Shown: in pieces, positions 51,832-59,638 of the stretch
Layout of the letters: every line of letters starts with the position of its first letter
Numbering within the stretch: position 1 is the first letter of the stretch
Assembly (NCBI GenBank): GCA_016281435.1
Contig: JAEEIQ010000019.1
Coordinates: 20,792 to 84,791, forward strand
Source: Bacteroidales bacterium
GTDB lineage: Bacteria > Bacteroidota > Bacteroidia > Bacteroidales > UBA932
DNA: 64,000 bases
Reading direction: 5' to 3'
Program-made: the position numbers and the translations under genes
Notes under the pieces: model-generated
Databases searched by the model: none
Told to the model about the DNA's origin: nothing
The model's input: the letters and a program-made list of their open reading frames with translations, nothing else

Positions 51832-52126
51832 GATGCGTGGTGAGTGAATCTACACACTTTGCTCACGGGACGGCAGTTTCATGGGCGAATGAAAAACAAC
51901 TGGCACGGCTCTGCGGCCTGAAACGGCTTCTGAACGGTCTCAGAAGCGGTTTTTCCAGCAGCGGCCGTGCCAGAAAGGGGTCCGGAGGGTAGGTGCGGCA
52001 CGGCGCCCGAAGCTAATCCGCTGACACACTGCGCCTTGCTCCGCGGCCCCGTGCCAGATAATTGCAAGTACACCGCCGGGATTGTCTCCGCAGGCGGCAG
52101 GCACGGGGTGCATATGAGGATATTCC
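51832..52126. other. Non-coding region with nested inverted repeats and GGCACGG copies
   Basis: This stretch holds no gene that I can support. CTGGCACGGC at 51900-51909 pairs with GCCGTGCCAG at 51964-51973, and the stem can be extended inward by CTGC/GCAG with small bulges. Inside it, GCTTCTGA at 51926-51933 pairs with TCAGAAGC at 51940-51947, followed by GG and five T, like an intrinsic terminator on the plus strand. The heptamer GGCACGG occurs at 51902, 51997 and 52100 and its complement CCGTGCC at 51965 and 52049. The region lies between the ends of converging genes. It may be a structured RNA, a terminator array or a remnant of a repeat element. Confidence 0.5.
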
Positions 52127-54259
52127 TTATTGCAACGTGGCGAGGATCTGTTTCACCATCTCGTCGTAGCTCTTGAACTTCATGCTCTTGAGCGGTTCGA
52201 GCTTGCCGGAGGCATAGTGGATCATGTAGCAGTCCAGTTCGTATTCGCTGCCGTACTTGTTGTAGTAGACGTTGTATTGCGCGAAGTGGTTCCCGTGTTT
52301 CGTATAGATGACACCGTCTTCCTTGTAACGGAATTTGGAATTGAATACCAGGCTGGTGCTTACCAGTTCCCCCTTCGGAGCGTATGAACGCGATTCGTCG
52401 ATCTCGCGCTCCATCTGGCTGTGCAGGTCATTGATGTTCTTGACCGCGGCGCTGCGGGCGGCGTTGTACTCCCTGTACTGCGCGGCGATATAAGACTCGA
52501 AATTGCCCTTCTTCTTGTTCAGTGCCCTGGTGGCGTCGGAGAAGAAAGTCTTGAATCCGCAGGTGCTGGTTTTTGCGCCGTTCTTCGCCAGGGCGAGAGC
52601 ATTGTCCAACTTCTCCCTGTCGGCTTTCTCGGTCTCGTCATACCACTCCGGGACCATGCTCAATATGGACCAGAGCGAGAAACCGTAGTAGTCTTTCCTT
52701 GGAGTCCAGCCGAGCATTGCCAGGACCTCGTTGACATTGTCCATCTCCCCGGCCTTCGGTATGAGATTCCGGGGATCGTACCCGCATGTGCGGTACAGGG
52801 TCAGGAAATCGGAAATGACAGGGTCAGGTTTGAATTGGTCCGTAGTAGAAGTGGCCGAGACCGGTCTCAGGTCGGCATAGGCCTTCTCAAGACGGTCCGC
52901 GTAACCGGGGTAAGCGTCGATCATGTTGAGCCTTACGGCGTTCTTTACCACTCCGTTGGCCGCATCCGTATATTGGTCGGCAAGAACCCGCACGCCCTGG
53001 GGACCGAAAGAGGACACGGTTTCTTTTTCAAGGTAAATGGCGTAGTCTCCGTCCTCTCCGGCCCGGTATGTCCTGACCGTGATGTCGGAAACTGCGAGGC
53101 CATGGTTGAACGTGCCCGTGAAGATGTAGTACAAGTCGCCGGAATTATAGTAGCCCTGGCCCTTTCCATGCAGGTATCCGTCTTTTATTTCTCCGGTCCA
53201 CATTACGTTGTTCCAGTCTTCGAAGTAAGTTTCCTTGCTCCTGAAGGACAGGACTTTGCTGCCGTTGACGGGATGAAGGACGTCCCGGACCGCGGGCCTC
53301 AGGAACGAGCCGGCGGGAAGTCCGCTTTCGTAGTGTGTCCCCAGTTTCTTGAATACGTACTCCGGATAATCCCCGGGTTTGATGAACGTCAGCTCGTTGA
53401 GGACCATGGTCCTGTCGCCGAGGCGGTTGGCGGTTATGCTGTTGGAAGTGATGACGCGGTACCCCTTGTCTTTGACGAGGGAGGCCATGTGGGCTTCCTT
53501 GATGAACTTCTTTTTCGGGTTCGAGATGGTGTAGGTATGGTAATGGCCGTCATAGACTTTCAGGCCGTCATTGAACAGTTGTTCCATCGTCCGGGTGTCC
53601 GAGCTGGCTTTCGGGTTGGCTTTCTTGCTGCTGGCCACTACGTCAAAGCCATGTTTCTGCTCGAACGGGCTGAAGATGATCCCGACCTCCGCGTATTGTT
53701 TTATCCGCTGGCGGGTCTGTTTGCCCGCGCTGAAGCCCATCGAAGGATTGAAGCCGGCGAATAGACCGATCTGGTCCGTAAGGTAGAATTTTGCCCTTAG
53801 CTTGAAACCGAGGTCCAGGGACAGGTTCTTGAACCAGCCGCCCCTGAAGTAATCGAGGCTGCCGCCCAGGTATAACGGCACCTGGAAGCGTTTGCCTTTG
53901 TTGATGGTGTAGCCATAATAGAACCCGAGCCCTATATTGAAAAGGTTCCCAGTCTCGAATTTATAGCTTTCATATTCAGGCTCTTTCACCAGTTCCTTGA
54001 AAACGCTTCTTCCGAGCGTGAGCTCCGTGAGATAAGTGCTGCCGTCGAGCATGTTCTCCCTGGATACCTGCAGGCCCTGGAGCGGCTTGTAATAGTACGT
54101 TCCCAGTTTGTTGTCGGCGGATACCGCAATGCTTTCCTTTCCGGAAAGCGTGACGCCGAGGTTGTAGCTCCGGGCACCGAAATCGGTGCTGTGCTGGGCA
54201 GACGCATTCATGCAGCAAAGGGCCAGAGCGGCCGTGAAGGATAATGGCTTCAGATTCAT
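52127..54259 (-). CDS. Large exported protein of unknown function
   Basis: I chose the ATG at 54259 because it gives a proper signal peptide (MNLKPLSFTAALALCCMNASAQ) and lies just after a promoter-like site; the frame runs 23 codons further upstream without a signal. The 710 residues start with a region that looks like an outer-membrane or surface beta-barrel (about 25-190: SYNLGVTLSGKESIAV, FNIGLGFYYGYTINKGKRFQVPLYLGGSLDYFRGGWF, GLFAGFNPSMGFSAGKQT). The middle has MORN-like phrases (GYLHGKGQGYYNSGDLYYIFTGTFNHG near 360). The C-terminal 200 residues are largely helical and charged (REYNAARSAAVKNINDLHSQMEREIDESRSY). No family or catalytic site is recognised. It stands alone between converging and diverging neighbours. 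Confidence 0.75.
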   Translation of the reverse strand: MNLKPLSFTAALALCCMNASAQHSTDFGARSYNLGVTLSGKESIAVSADNKLGTYYYKPLQGLQVSRENMLDGSTYLTELTLGRSVFKELVKEPEYESYKFETGNLFNIGLGFYYGYTINKGKRFQVPLYLGGSLDYFRGGWFKNLSLDLGFKLRAKFYLTDQIGLFAGFNPSMGFSAGKQTRQRIKQYAEVGIIFSPFEQKHGFDVVASSKKANPKASSDTRTMEQLFNDGLKVYDGHYHTYTISNPKKKFIKEAHMASLVKDKGYRVITSNSITANRLGDRTMVLNELTFIKPGDYPEYVFKKLGTHYESGLPAGSFLRPAVRDVLHPVNGSKVLSFRSKETYFEDWNNVMWTGEIKDGYLHGKGQGYYNSGDLYYIFTGTFNHGLAVSDITVRTYRAGEDGDYAIYLEKETVSSFGPQGVRVLADQYTDAANGVVKNAVRLNMIDAYPGYADRLEKAYADLRPVSATSTTDQFKPDPVISDFLTLYRTCGYDPRNLIPKAGEMDNVNEVLAMLGWTPRKDYYGFSLWSILSMVPEWYDETEKADREKLDNALALAKNGAKTSTCGFKTFFSDATRALNKKKGNFESYIAAQYREYNAARSAAVKNINDLHSQMEREIDESRSYAPKGELVSTSLVFNSKFRYKEDGVIYTKHGNHFAQYNVYYNKYGSEYELDCYMIHYASGKLEPLKSMKFKSYDEMVKQILATLQ

Positions 54260-54283
54260 ACCGTCATGTCTGTTTCGTGATAC

Positions 54284-54291
54284 CAAAGATA
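54284..54291 (-). promoter_or_regulatory. -7 element for the exported protein gene
   Basis: On the minus strand this reads TATCTTTG, a full match to TAnnTTTG. The chosen start at 54259 is about 18 bases past the expected transcription start, which supports that start over the upstream one at 54328. No clear -33 TTTG is seen. Confidence 0.5.
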
Positions 54292-54313
54292 GACAATATT
54301 TCTTTTTATTTAT

Positions 54314-54321
54314 TATATTTG
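54314..54321 (+). promoter_or_regulatory. -7-like element immediately before iorA
   Basis: TATATTTG is a full match to TAnnTTTG. It ends 5 bases before the iorA ATG at 54327, so transcription would begin at or next to the start codon and give a leaderless or nearly leaderless mRNA. A -33 element is not evident, and the region is AT-rich, so chance is possible. Confidence 0.35.
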
Positions 54322-54326
54322 TCTCC

Positions 54327-55895
54327 ATGAGAAAATTATTGTTGGGAGACGAAGCTGTCGCTTTGGGAGCGATGCACGCCGGCTTGTCCGGCGTGTATGC
54401 TTATCCGGGGACGCCTTCGACGGAAATCACCGAATACATCCAGAAGAACGCCCCGCAGGTCCGCAGCCGCTGGTGCACGAACGAAAAGACCGCGATGGAA
54501 GCGGCCCTGGGCATGTCCTATGCCGGCAAGAGGGCCCTCGTGTGCATGAAGCATGTCGGGATGAACGTCTGCGCGGACGCGTTCGTCAACTCCGCCATAA
54601 CCGGCGTGAACGGCGGCATAGTGGTCCTCGCTGCGGACGATCCTTCGATGCACTCCTCGCAGAACGAGCAGGATTCCCGCTTCTACGGGAAATTCGCCAT
54701 GGTCCCGGTCTTCGAGCCCTGCAACCAGCAGGAGGCTTACAACCTCGTGCGCGAAGCCTTTGAGGAGTCCGAGAGGACCGGCCTTCCAGCGCTTCTGCGT
54801 GTCGTGACGCGCCTGGCCCATTCCAGGGCTGCCGTTCAGGTGCGGGAGCCGCTGCCGCAGAAACCACTGGCCCCGTCGGAGAGCCGCGGATGGATACTTC
54901 TTCCGGCCATCGCGCGCAGGCAGTACGCCTCCCTCGTCGCCAAGCAGCCCGACCTTGCCGCCGCTGCCGTGAAGGCCGCTTCGCTGGAGCCCGCCTCCGC
55001 CGCCGGGAAGGCCCCTGGAGTGGTCGCCTGCGGCATCGCGTACAACTATGTCCGCGAGGCTCTCGGCCCCGACGCCGCGAAGTTCAATATCCTGCGCATC
55101 AACCGCTATCCTCTCCCGGTGGAGAAGATCTGCAGCCTTGCCGCTGAAAGCTCCTCCATCCTCGTCGTCGAAGACGGCCAGCCCTTCGCGGAAGAAGGCG
55201 TGGCGGCCGTGCTGGACGCCGGATATCCCGTCCGCGGCCGCCTCACGGGGGATCTTCCCCGCACGGGCGAGCTGACTCCGGACTGCGTGGCCAGGGCCCT
55301 GGGATTTGCTCCCGCCGAAGGCTTCGAGCCTGCGAAGGCCATTGCCGCCCGTCCGCCGCAGCTCTGTCCCGGATGCGGCCATCGCGACGTCTATACCGCC
55401 CTGAACAAGGTCGCCGCCGAATTCCCGGGTTCCCGGATTTTCGGAGACATCGGCTGCTACACCCTCGGGGCCCTTCCCCCGTACAGCGCGCTCGCCAGTT
55501 GCGTGGACATGGGCGCTTCCATAACCATGGCCAAGGGTGCCGCTGACGCCGGGCTCGGACCCGCAATCGCCGTGATAGGGGATTCGACCTTCACGCATTC
55601 CGGGATGACGGGCCTTCTGGACGCGGTCAACGACCGCTCGGCGATCACCGTTATCATCTCGGACAACCTCACTACCGCGATGACAGGCGGCCAGGACAGC
55701 GCCGGCACTAGCAAGTACGAAGCCATCTGCCTCGGCCTCGGAGTCGAGCCGGAGCACCTGCACGTCGTCGTCCCGACCCCTGCGAACATCCCTGCGATAG
55801 CGGACCTGATCCGCAAGGAAATAGCCTATGACGGCGTTTCCGTCATCATCCCGCGGCGCGAGTGCATGCAAACCCTGAAGAGGCACAAGAAATGA
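54327..55895 (+). CDS. iorA: Indolepyruvate:ferredoxin oxidoreductase, alpha subunit
   Basis: IorA with IorB oxidatively decarboxylates aryl pyruvates from aromatic amino acids to aryl-acetyl-CoA and reduces ferredoxin. I start at 54327, where MRKLLLGDEAVALGAMHAGLSGVYAYPGTPSTEI begins the conserved pyrimidine domain; the frame is open 47 codons upstream without homology. GMKHVGMNVCADAF-like and DDPSMHSSQNEQDSR blocks follow. The thiamine-diphosphate domain starts with PGCGHRDVYTALNK and includes GDSTFTHSGMTGLLDAV and TAMTGGQDSAG. The protein stops at 522 residues after this domain, so the C-terminal 2[4Fe-4S] ferredoxin module present in many longer IorA proteins is missing. It overlaps iorB by 4 bases. 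Confidence 0.93.
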   Translation: MRKLLLGDEAVALGAMHAGLSGVYAYPGTPSTEITEYIQKNAPQVRSRWCTNEKTAMEAALGMSYAGKRALVCMKHVGMNVCADAFVNSAITGVNGGIVVLAADDPSMHSSQNEQDSRFYGKFAMVPVFEPCNQQEAYNLVREAFEESERTGLPALLRVVTRLAHSRAAVQVREPLPQKPLAPSESRGWILLPAIARRQYASLVAKQPDLAAAAVKAASLEPASAAGKAPGVVACGIAYNYVREALGPDAAKFNILRINRYPLPVEKICSLAAESSSILVVEDGQPFAEEGVAAVLDAGYPVRGRLTGDLPRTGELTPDCVARALGFAPAEGFEPAKAIAARPPQLCPGCGHRDVYTALNKVAAEFPGSRIFGDIGCYTLGALPPYSALASCVDMGASITMAKGAADAGLGPAIAVIGDSTFTHSGMTGLLDAVNDRSAITVIISDNLTTAMTGGQDSAGTSKYEAICLGLGVEPEHLHVVVPTPANIPAIADLIRKEIAYDGVSVIIPRRECMQTLKRHKK

Positions 55896-56461
55896 AAAAG
55901 GACATCATACTTTGCGGTGTGGGCGGACAGGGAATCCTCTCCATCGCCACGGTCATAGGGGCCGCCGCCACGGCTTCGGGACTCTTCCTGAAGCAGGCCG
56001 AGGTCCACGGGATGAGCCAGAGGGGAGGGGACGTGCAGAGCGACCTGCGCCTGTCCGACGAGCCTATCTGGAGCGACCTGATTCCCGACGGGAAGGCGGA
56101 CCTTATAATCTCCATGGAGCCGATGGAGGCCCTCCGCTATCTGCCTAGGCTATCCCGGGACGGAGTCGTCGTGACTTCGTCGAAGCCCTTTGTCAATATC
56201 CCTGATTACCCTGCATTCGAAGAAGTCGAGGCGAGCCTTGGCCGCCTTCCGAAGGTGGTGAGGATAGATATCGAGGAAGCGGCGAAGCAGGCCGGCAATC
56301 CCCGCGGCGCCAACATGGTACTGCTCGGCGCGGCTGCCTCGCATGTCGGCATCCTTGCCCCGGAGGATCTTCGCAGGGCAGTCGCGGAGGTATTTGCACC
56401 GAAGGGGCAGGCCGTCGTGGAAGCGAATATACAAGCATTCAATAAAGGACTCGGAATATGA
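55892..56461 (+). CDS. iorB: Indolepyruvate:ferredoxin oxidoreductase, beta subunit
   Basis: This 189-residue gamma-type subunit starts MKKDIILCGVGGQGILSIATVIG, the family signature, and goes on with EVHGMSQRGGDVQSDLRLSD and ADLIISMEPMEALRYLPRL. The ATG at 55892 overlaps the iorA stop by 4 bases (ATGA), so the two subunits are translationally coupled. An upstream in-frame ATG at 55862 lies inside iorA and is not needed. The stop codon overlaps the start of the next ligase gene. Confidence 0.95.
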   Translation: MKKDIILCGVGGQGILSIATVIGAAATASGLFLKQAEVHGMSQRGGDVQSDLRLSDEPIWSDLIPDGKADLIISMEPMEALRYLPRLSRDGVVVTSSKPFVNIPDYPAFEEVEASLGRLPKVVRIDIEEAAKQAGNPRGANMVLLGAAASHVGILAPEDLRRAVAEVFAPKGQAVVEANIQAFNKGLGI

Positions 56462-57768
56462 TCTGGAACCCCAACAAGGAGACCATGTCCCGCGAGCAGA
56501 TGCGGGACCTCCAGGGCAAGCGTCTGCACAAGGTCGTGGACTACGTGTACCACAACGTGCCGTTCTATCGCAACAAGCTGCAGGAGATGGACATCTCCCC
56601 GGATGACATCCGGACCATCGACGACATCGTCAAGCTGCCTTACACCACGAAGCAGGACCTTCGCGACAATTACCCGTTCGGCCTCCAGGCCGCTCCGAAG
56701 AGCGAAATCATCCGTGTCCATGCTTCCTCCGGCACCACCGGGAACCCCACGATCGTGGGCTACACCCGCAAGGACATCGAAGTCTGGAGCGAGTGCATGG
56801 CCCGCTGCCTCACGGCCTACGGCGTCACGCGCGAGGACACCTTCTCCGTCGCATACGGCTACGGACTATTCACCGGAGGCCTCGGAGCCCATTACGGGGT
56901 GGAGAAACTCGGCGCGGCCGTCGTCCCGGCCTCGACCGGAAACACCGAAAAGCACATTAGGCTCCTGCGGGACCTCGGAGTCACCGGCATCGCATGCACG
57001 CCCTCCTATGCCCTGCACCTTGCGGAGACCATGGAGAAGCTGGGCATCTCCAAGAAGGACCTGAAGCTGCGCGTCGGAGCGTTCGGGGCCGAGCCCTGGA
57101 CCGAGAACATGCGCAAGGAGATCGAGGAGCGTCTCGGCCTGAAGGGATACAACCTCTATGGTCTCAGCGAGATTATGGGCCCTTGCGTGAGCTACGAGTG
57201 CTCCGAGCAGGACGGCTCCCATGTCTGCGAGGACCATTTCTTCCCGGAGATCATCGATCCCGATACCCTGAAGCCGCTTCCTTACGGGCAGACCGGCGAA
57301 CTCGTCTTCACGACCCTTACGAAGGAGGGGATGCCGCTGCTGCGCTACCGTACCCGCGACCTCTGCACCCTCGCGGAAGGGGAGTGCGCCTGCGGACGCA
57401 CGTCCGTCAAGATGGGCCGCATCATGGGCCGCAGCGACGACATGCTCATCATCCGCGGCATCAACGTGTTCCCTTCGCAGGTCGAGAGCGTAGTCCTCAG
57501 CATGCCGGAGTGTGCGCCGCGCTATCTTCTCGTCGTGGACAGGGTGGACAACCTCGACACCCTTACGGTCCAGGTCGAGATGCGCCAGGAGTACTTCGCA
57601 CAGGGTTTCGACACCTTCGAGCCCATCTTCAAGCTTGAAAAGGAACTTGCCGCCAAGCTTCGCAGCGTGCTCAGCATCAGTGCGAAGGTCGAGGTCAAGC
57701 AGCCCGGCACCCTCGAGCGCAGCCAGGGCAAGAGCAAGTTCGTCATAGATAAACGAGTACTGAAATGA
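56458..57768 (+). CDS. paaK: Phenylacetate-CoA ligase family protein, copy 1
   Basis: PaaK-type AMP-forming ligases make aryl-acetyl-CoA from an aryl acetate, CoA and ATP; next to IorAB they may run in reverse to gain ATP. The 436 residues include the P-loop-like HASSGTTGNPTIVGYT, the AYGYGLFTGGLGAHYGVEKLG block, YNLYGLSEIMGPCVSYEC, and RYRTRDLCTLAEGECACGRTSVKMGRIMGRSDDMLIIRGINVFPSQVE, with a complete C-terminal domain. It overlaps iorB and the second ligase gene by 4 bases each. Which aryl acid it prefers cannot be told from sequence. Confidence 0.95.
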   Translation: MIWNPNKETMSREQMRDLQGKRLHKVVDYVYHNVPFYRNKLQEMDISPDDIRTIDDIVKLPYTTKQDLRDNYPFGLQAAPKSEIIRVHASSGTTGNPTIVGYTRKDIEVWSECMARCLTAYGVTREDTFSVAYGYGLFTGGLGAHYGVEKLGAAVVPASTGNTEKHIRLLRDLGVTGIACTPSYALHLAETMEKLGISKKDLKLRVGAFGAEPWTENMRKEIEERLGLKGYNLYGLSEIMGPCVSYECSEQDGSHVCEDHFFPEIIDPDTLKPLPYGQTGELVFTTLTKEGMPLLRYRTRDLCTLAEGECACGRTSVKMGRIMGRSDDMLIIRGINVFPSQVESVVLSMPECAPRYLLVVDRVDNLDTLTVQVEMRQEYFAQGFDTFEPIFKLEKELAAKLRSVLSISAKVEVKQPGTLERSQGKSKFVIDKRVLK

Positions 57769-59075
57769 GTGAATTCTTCCATCCTCAGTATGAAGCCCTG
57801 AGCCGCTCCGAACTGGATGCGCTGCAGCAGGAGAGACTGCGCTCCGTCGTGGCGAGGTGCTATTCCGATTCCCCGTTCTACCGGAGCCGCTTCGATTCCG
57901 TCGGGCTGAAACCATCGGACATACGGACCCTCGGCGACCTTTCGAAGATCCCCTTCACGACGAAGCAGGATCTGCGGGAGGGCTATCCCTTCGGGCTTGC
58001 CGCCGTGCCCCTGAAGGACTGCGTCCGTCTGCACTCCTCGAGCGGGACGACCGGCAATCCCACGGTCATCCTCCATACGCAGAAGGACCTTGAGCAGTGG
58101 GCCGAGGCCGTTGCCAGATGCCTCTGGATGGTGGGCTGCCGTCCCGACGACGTCTTCCAGAACACTTCCGGCTACGGGATGTTCACGGGAGGACTGGGCT
58201 TCCAGTACGGAGCGGAACGCGTCGGGATGCTGACCGTCCCTGCTGCCGCGGGAAACACCCTGCGCCAGCTTAAGTTCTTCACGGACTTCGGGACCACGGT
58301 GGTCCACGCCATCCCCTCCTACGCTGCAAGGCTTTACGAGGTCATGGTCGAAAGGGGCATAGACCCGCGCCGGGACACCAAGCTCCGCACCCTCGTGATC
58401 GGCGCCGAGCCCCATTCCGAAGATACGCGCAGGCGTATTGAGGAAATGCTCGGCGTAAAGGCGTACAACTCCTTCGGCATGAGTGAGATGTGCGGCCCTG
58501 GAGTGGCATTCGAATGTAAGTGCCAGAACGGCCTCCATATCTGGGAGGACTACTACATCGTAGAGATAGTCGATCCGGATACGCTCGAACCCGTGCCGGA
58601 CGGCGAGGTCGGCGAGCTCGTGCTCACGACGCTGAACAGGGAGGCCATGCCCCTTCTTCGCTACCGCACGCGCGACCTCACGCGCATCCTTCCGGGCGAC
58701 TGCCCGTGCGGAAGGGCGCACAGGAGGCTCGACAGGATGAAGGGCCGCAGCGACGACATGATCATCCTCAAGGGCGTCAACATCTTCCCCATCCAGATCG
58801 AGACCATCCTGATGCAGTTCCCGGAACTCGCGTCCGATTATCTCATCACTCTCGAAACGCTCGGGGACAACGATGCCATGACAGTGGACGTCGAGCTCAG
58901 CGACAGGGCCCCGGTCGATGATTACGCCGCCCTGCAGCGCCTCGAGAAGGAGATATGCCGCCAGCTGCGCGACGAAATCCTCATCACTCCCCGCGTACGC
59001 CTTGTCCCGAAGGGCTCCCTTCCGAAGTCGGAAGGCAAGGCGGTCCGGGTAAAAGACACACGCAAACAATACTAA
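57765..59075 (+). CDS. paaK: Phenylacetate-CoA ligase family protein, copy 2
   Basis: This second ligase has the same length (436 residues) and domain order as copy 1 but is clearly diverged. Motifs are HSSSGTTGNPTVILHT, NTSGYGMFTGGLGFQYGAERVG, YNSFGMSEMCGPGVAFEC and RYRTRDLTRILPGDCPCGRAHRRLDRMKGRSDDMIILKGVNIFPIQIE. The two probably differ in aryl acid or branched-acid preference. It starts with a 4-base overlap with copy 1 and is followed 14 bases later by the ACT-domain gene. Confidence 0.94.
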   Translation: MSEFFHPQYEALSRSELDALQQERLRSVVARCYSDSPFYRSRFDSVGLKPSDIRTLGDLSKIPFTTKQDLREGYPFGLAAVPLKDCVRLHSSSGTTGNPTVILHTQKDLEQWAEAVARCLWMVGCRPDDVFQNTSGYGMFTGGLGFQYGAERVGMLTVPAAAGNTLRQLKFFTDFGTTVVHAIPSYAARLYEVMVERGIDPRRDTKLRTLVIGAEPHSEDTRRRIEEMLGVKAYNSFGMSEMCGPGVAFECKCQNGLHIWEDYYIVEIVDPDTLEPVPDGEVGELVLTTLNREAMPLLRYRTRDLTRILPGDCPCGRAHRRLDRMKGRSDDMIILKGVNIFPIQIETILMQFPELASDYLITLETLGDNDAMTVDVELSDRAPVDDYAALQRLEKEICRQLRDEILITPRVRLVPKGSLPKSEGKAVRVKDTRKQY

Positions 59076-59089
59076 CCGCACATAAAGAT

Positions 59090-59518
59090 ATGACAGTCAA
59101 TCAACTTTCAGTTTTCATCGAGAACAAGTCCGGCACTCTCGTGAAGGTGCTGCAGGTTCTCAAGGACAATGGCATACAGCTTATCGCCACGACGATAGCC
59201 GACACTGCCGAGTACGGCATCTGCCGTATAATCTGCTCCAACCCGAAGAAGGCGTTCCAGGTGCTCAAGGATGCGGGAGTGGCCGTGTCCCTGTGCGACG
59301 TGATGGCGGTCGAGCTCGATGACGTGCCCGGCAAGGCGGCCGATGCGATCGCCCTTTTCGCCAGCGAAGGGATCAGCATCGCCTATCTCTACAGCTTCCT
59401 GCTGGGCGGCAAGGGAGTCCTTATCTTCCGTACCGACAATGCCGGAAAGGCGGAGGAGGTAATCCGTCGCAGCGGTCTTCACTGCATCTCCGAAGACAGC
59501 CTCGAAAAGTTGGTGTAG
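59090..59518 (+). CDS. Tandem ACT-domain protein
   Basis: This 142-residue protein consists of two ACT domains (about 4-70: VNQLSVFIENKSGTLVKVLQVLKDNGIQLIA; about 72-140: VMAVELDDVPGKAADAIALFASEGISIAYLYSF). ACT domains bind amino acids. I start at the ATG at 59090, since an upstream in-frame ATG at 58955 lies inside paaK and adds no homology. It ends the operon and may sense an aromatic or branched-chain amino acid to adjust the pathway; the ligand is not known. Confidence 0.9.
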   Translation: MTVNQLSVFIENKSGTLVKVLQVLKDNGIQLIATTIADTAEYGICRIICSNPKKAFQVLKDAGVAVSLCDVMAVELDDVPGKAADAIALFASEGISIAYLYSFLLGGKGVLIFRTDNAGKAEEVIRRSGLHCISEDSLEKLV

Positions 59519-59572
59519 CGCCGACGGAGCACTCCGGTGAGTGGAAAGGCCGTTTCTACTCACGGATCGTGT

Positions 59573-59619
59573 AAAAAAAGAGGGTAACCTTAAGCCGATC
59601 TGACTTTCAGGTTACCCTC
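59573..59619 (-). terminator. Intrinsic terminator of pnp
   Basis: On the minus strand GAGGGTAACCT at 59619-59609 pairs perfectly with its complement at 59590-59580, followed by seven T residues (59579-59573). It begins 20 bases past the pnp stop codon. On the plus strand it may also serve as a 3' hairpin of the ACT-gene operon. Confidence 0.85.
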
Positions 59620-59638
59620 GTCCTTTATTGGTTCCAGA

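Noticed and set aside
51902..52106. CRISPR-like repeats in the intergenic region
   Set aside because: The shared unit is only seven to ten bases, occurs in both orientations and with uneven spacing, and there are no cas genes.
54186..54326. Upstream 47-codon extension of iorA
   Set aside because: It overlaps the divergent exported-protein gene and the promoter-like sites, and the conserved family sequence begins exactly at 54327.
56458..59075. The two ligase genes as a sequencing or assembly duplication
   Set aside because: They have the same length but clearly differ throughout in sequence, including around the catalytic motifs, so they are true ancient paralogues.
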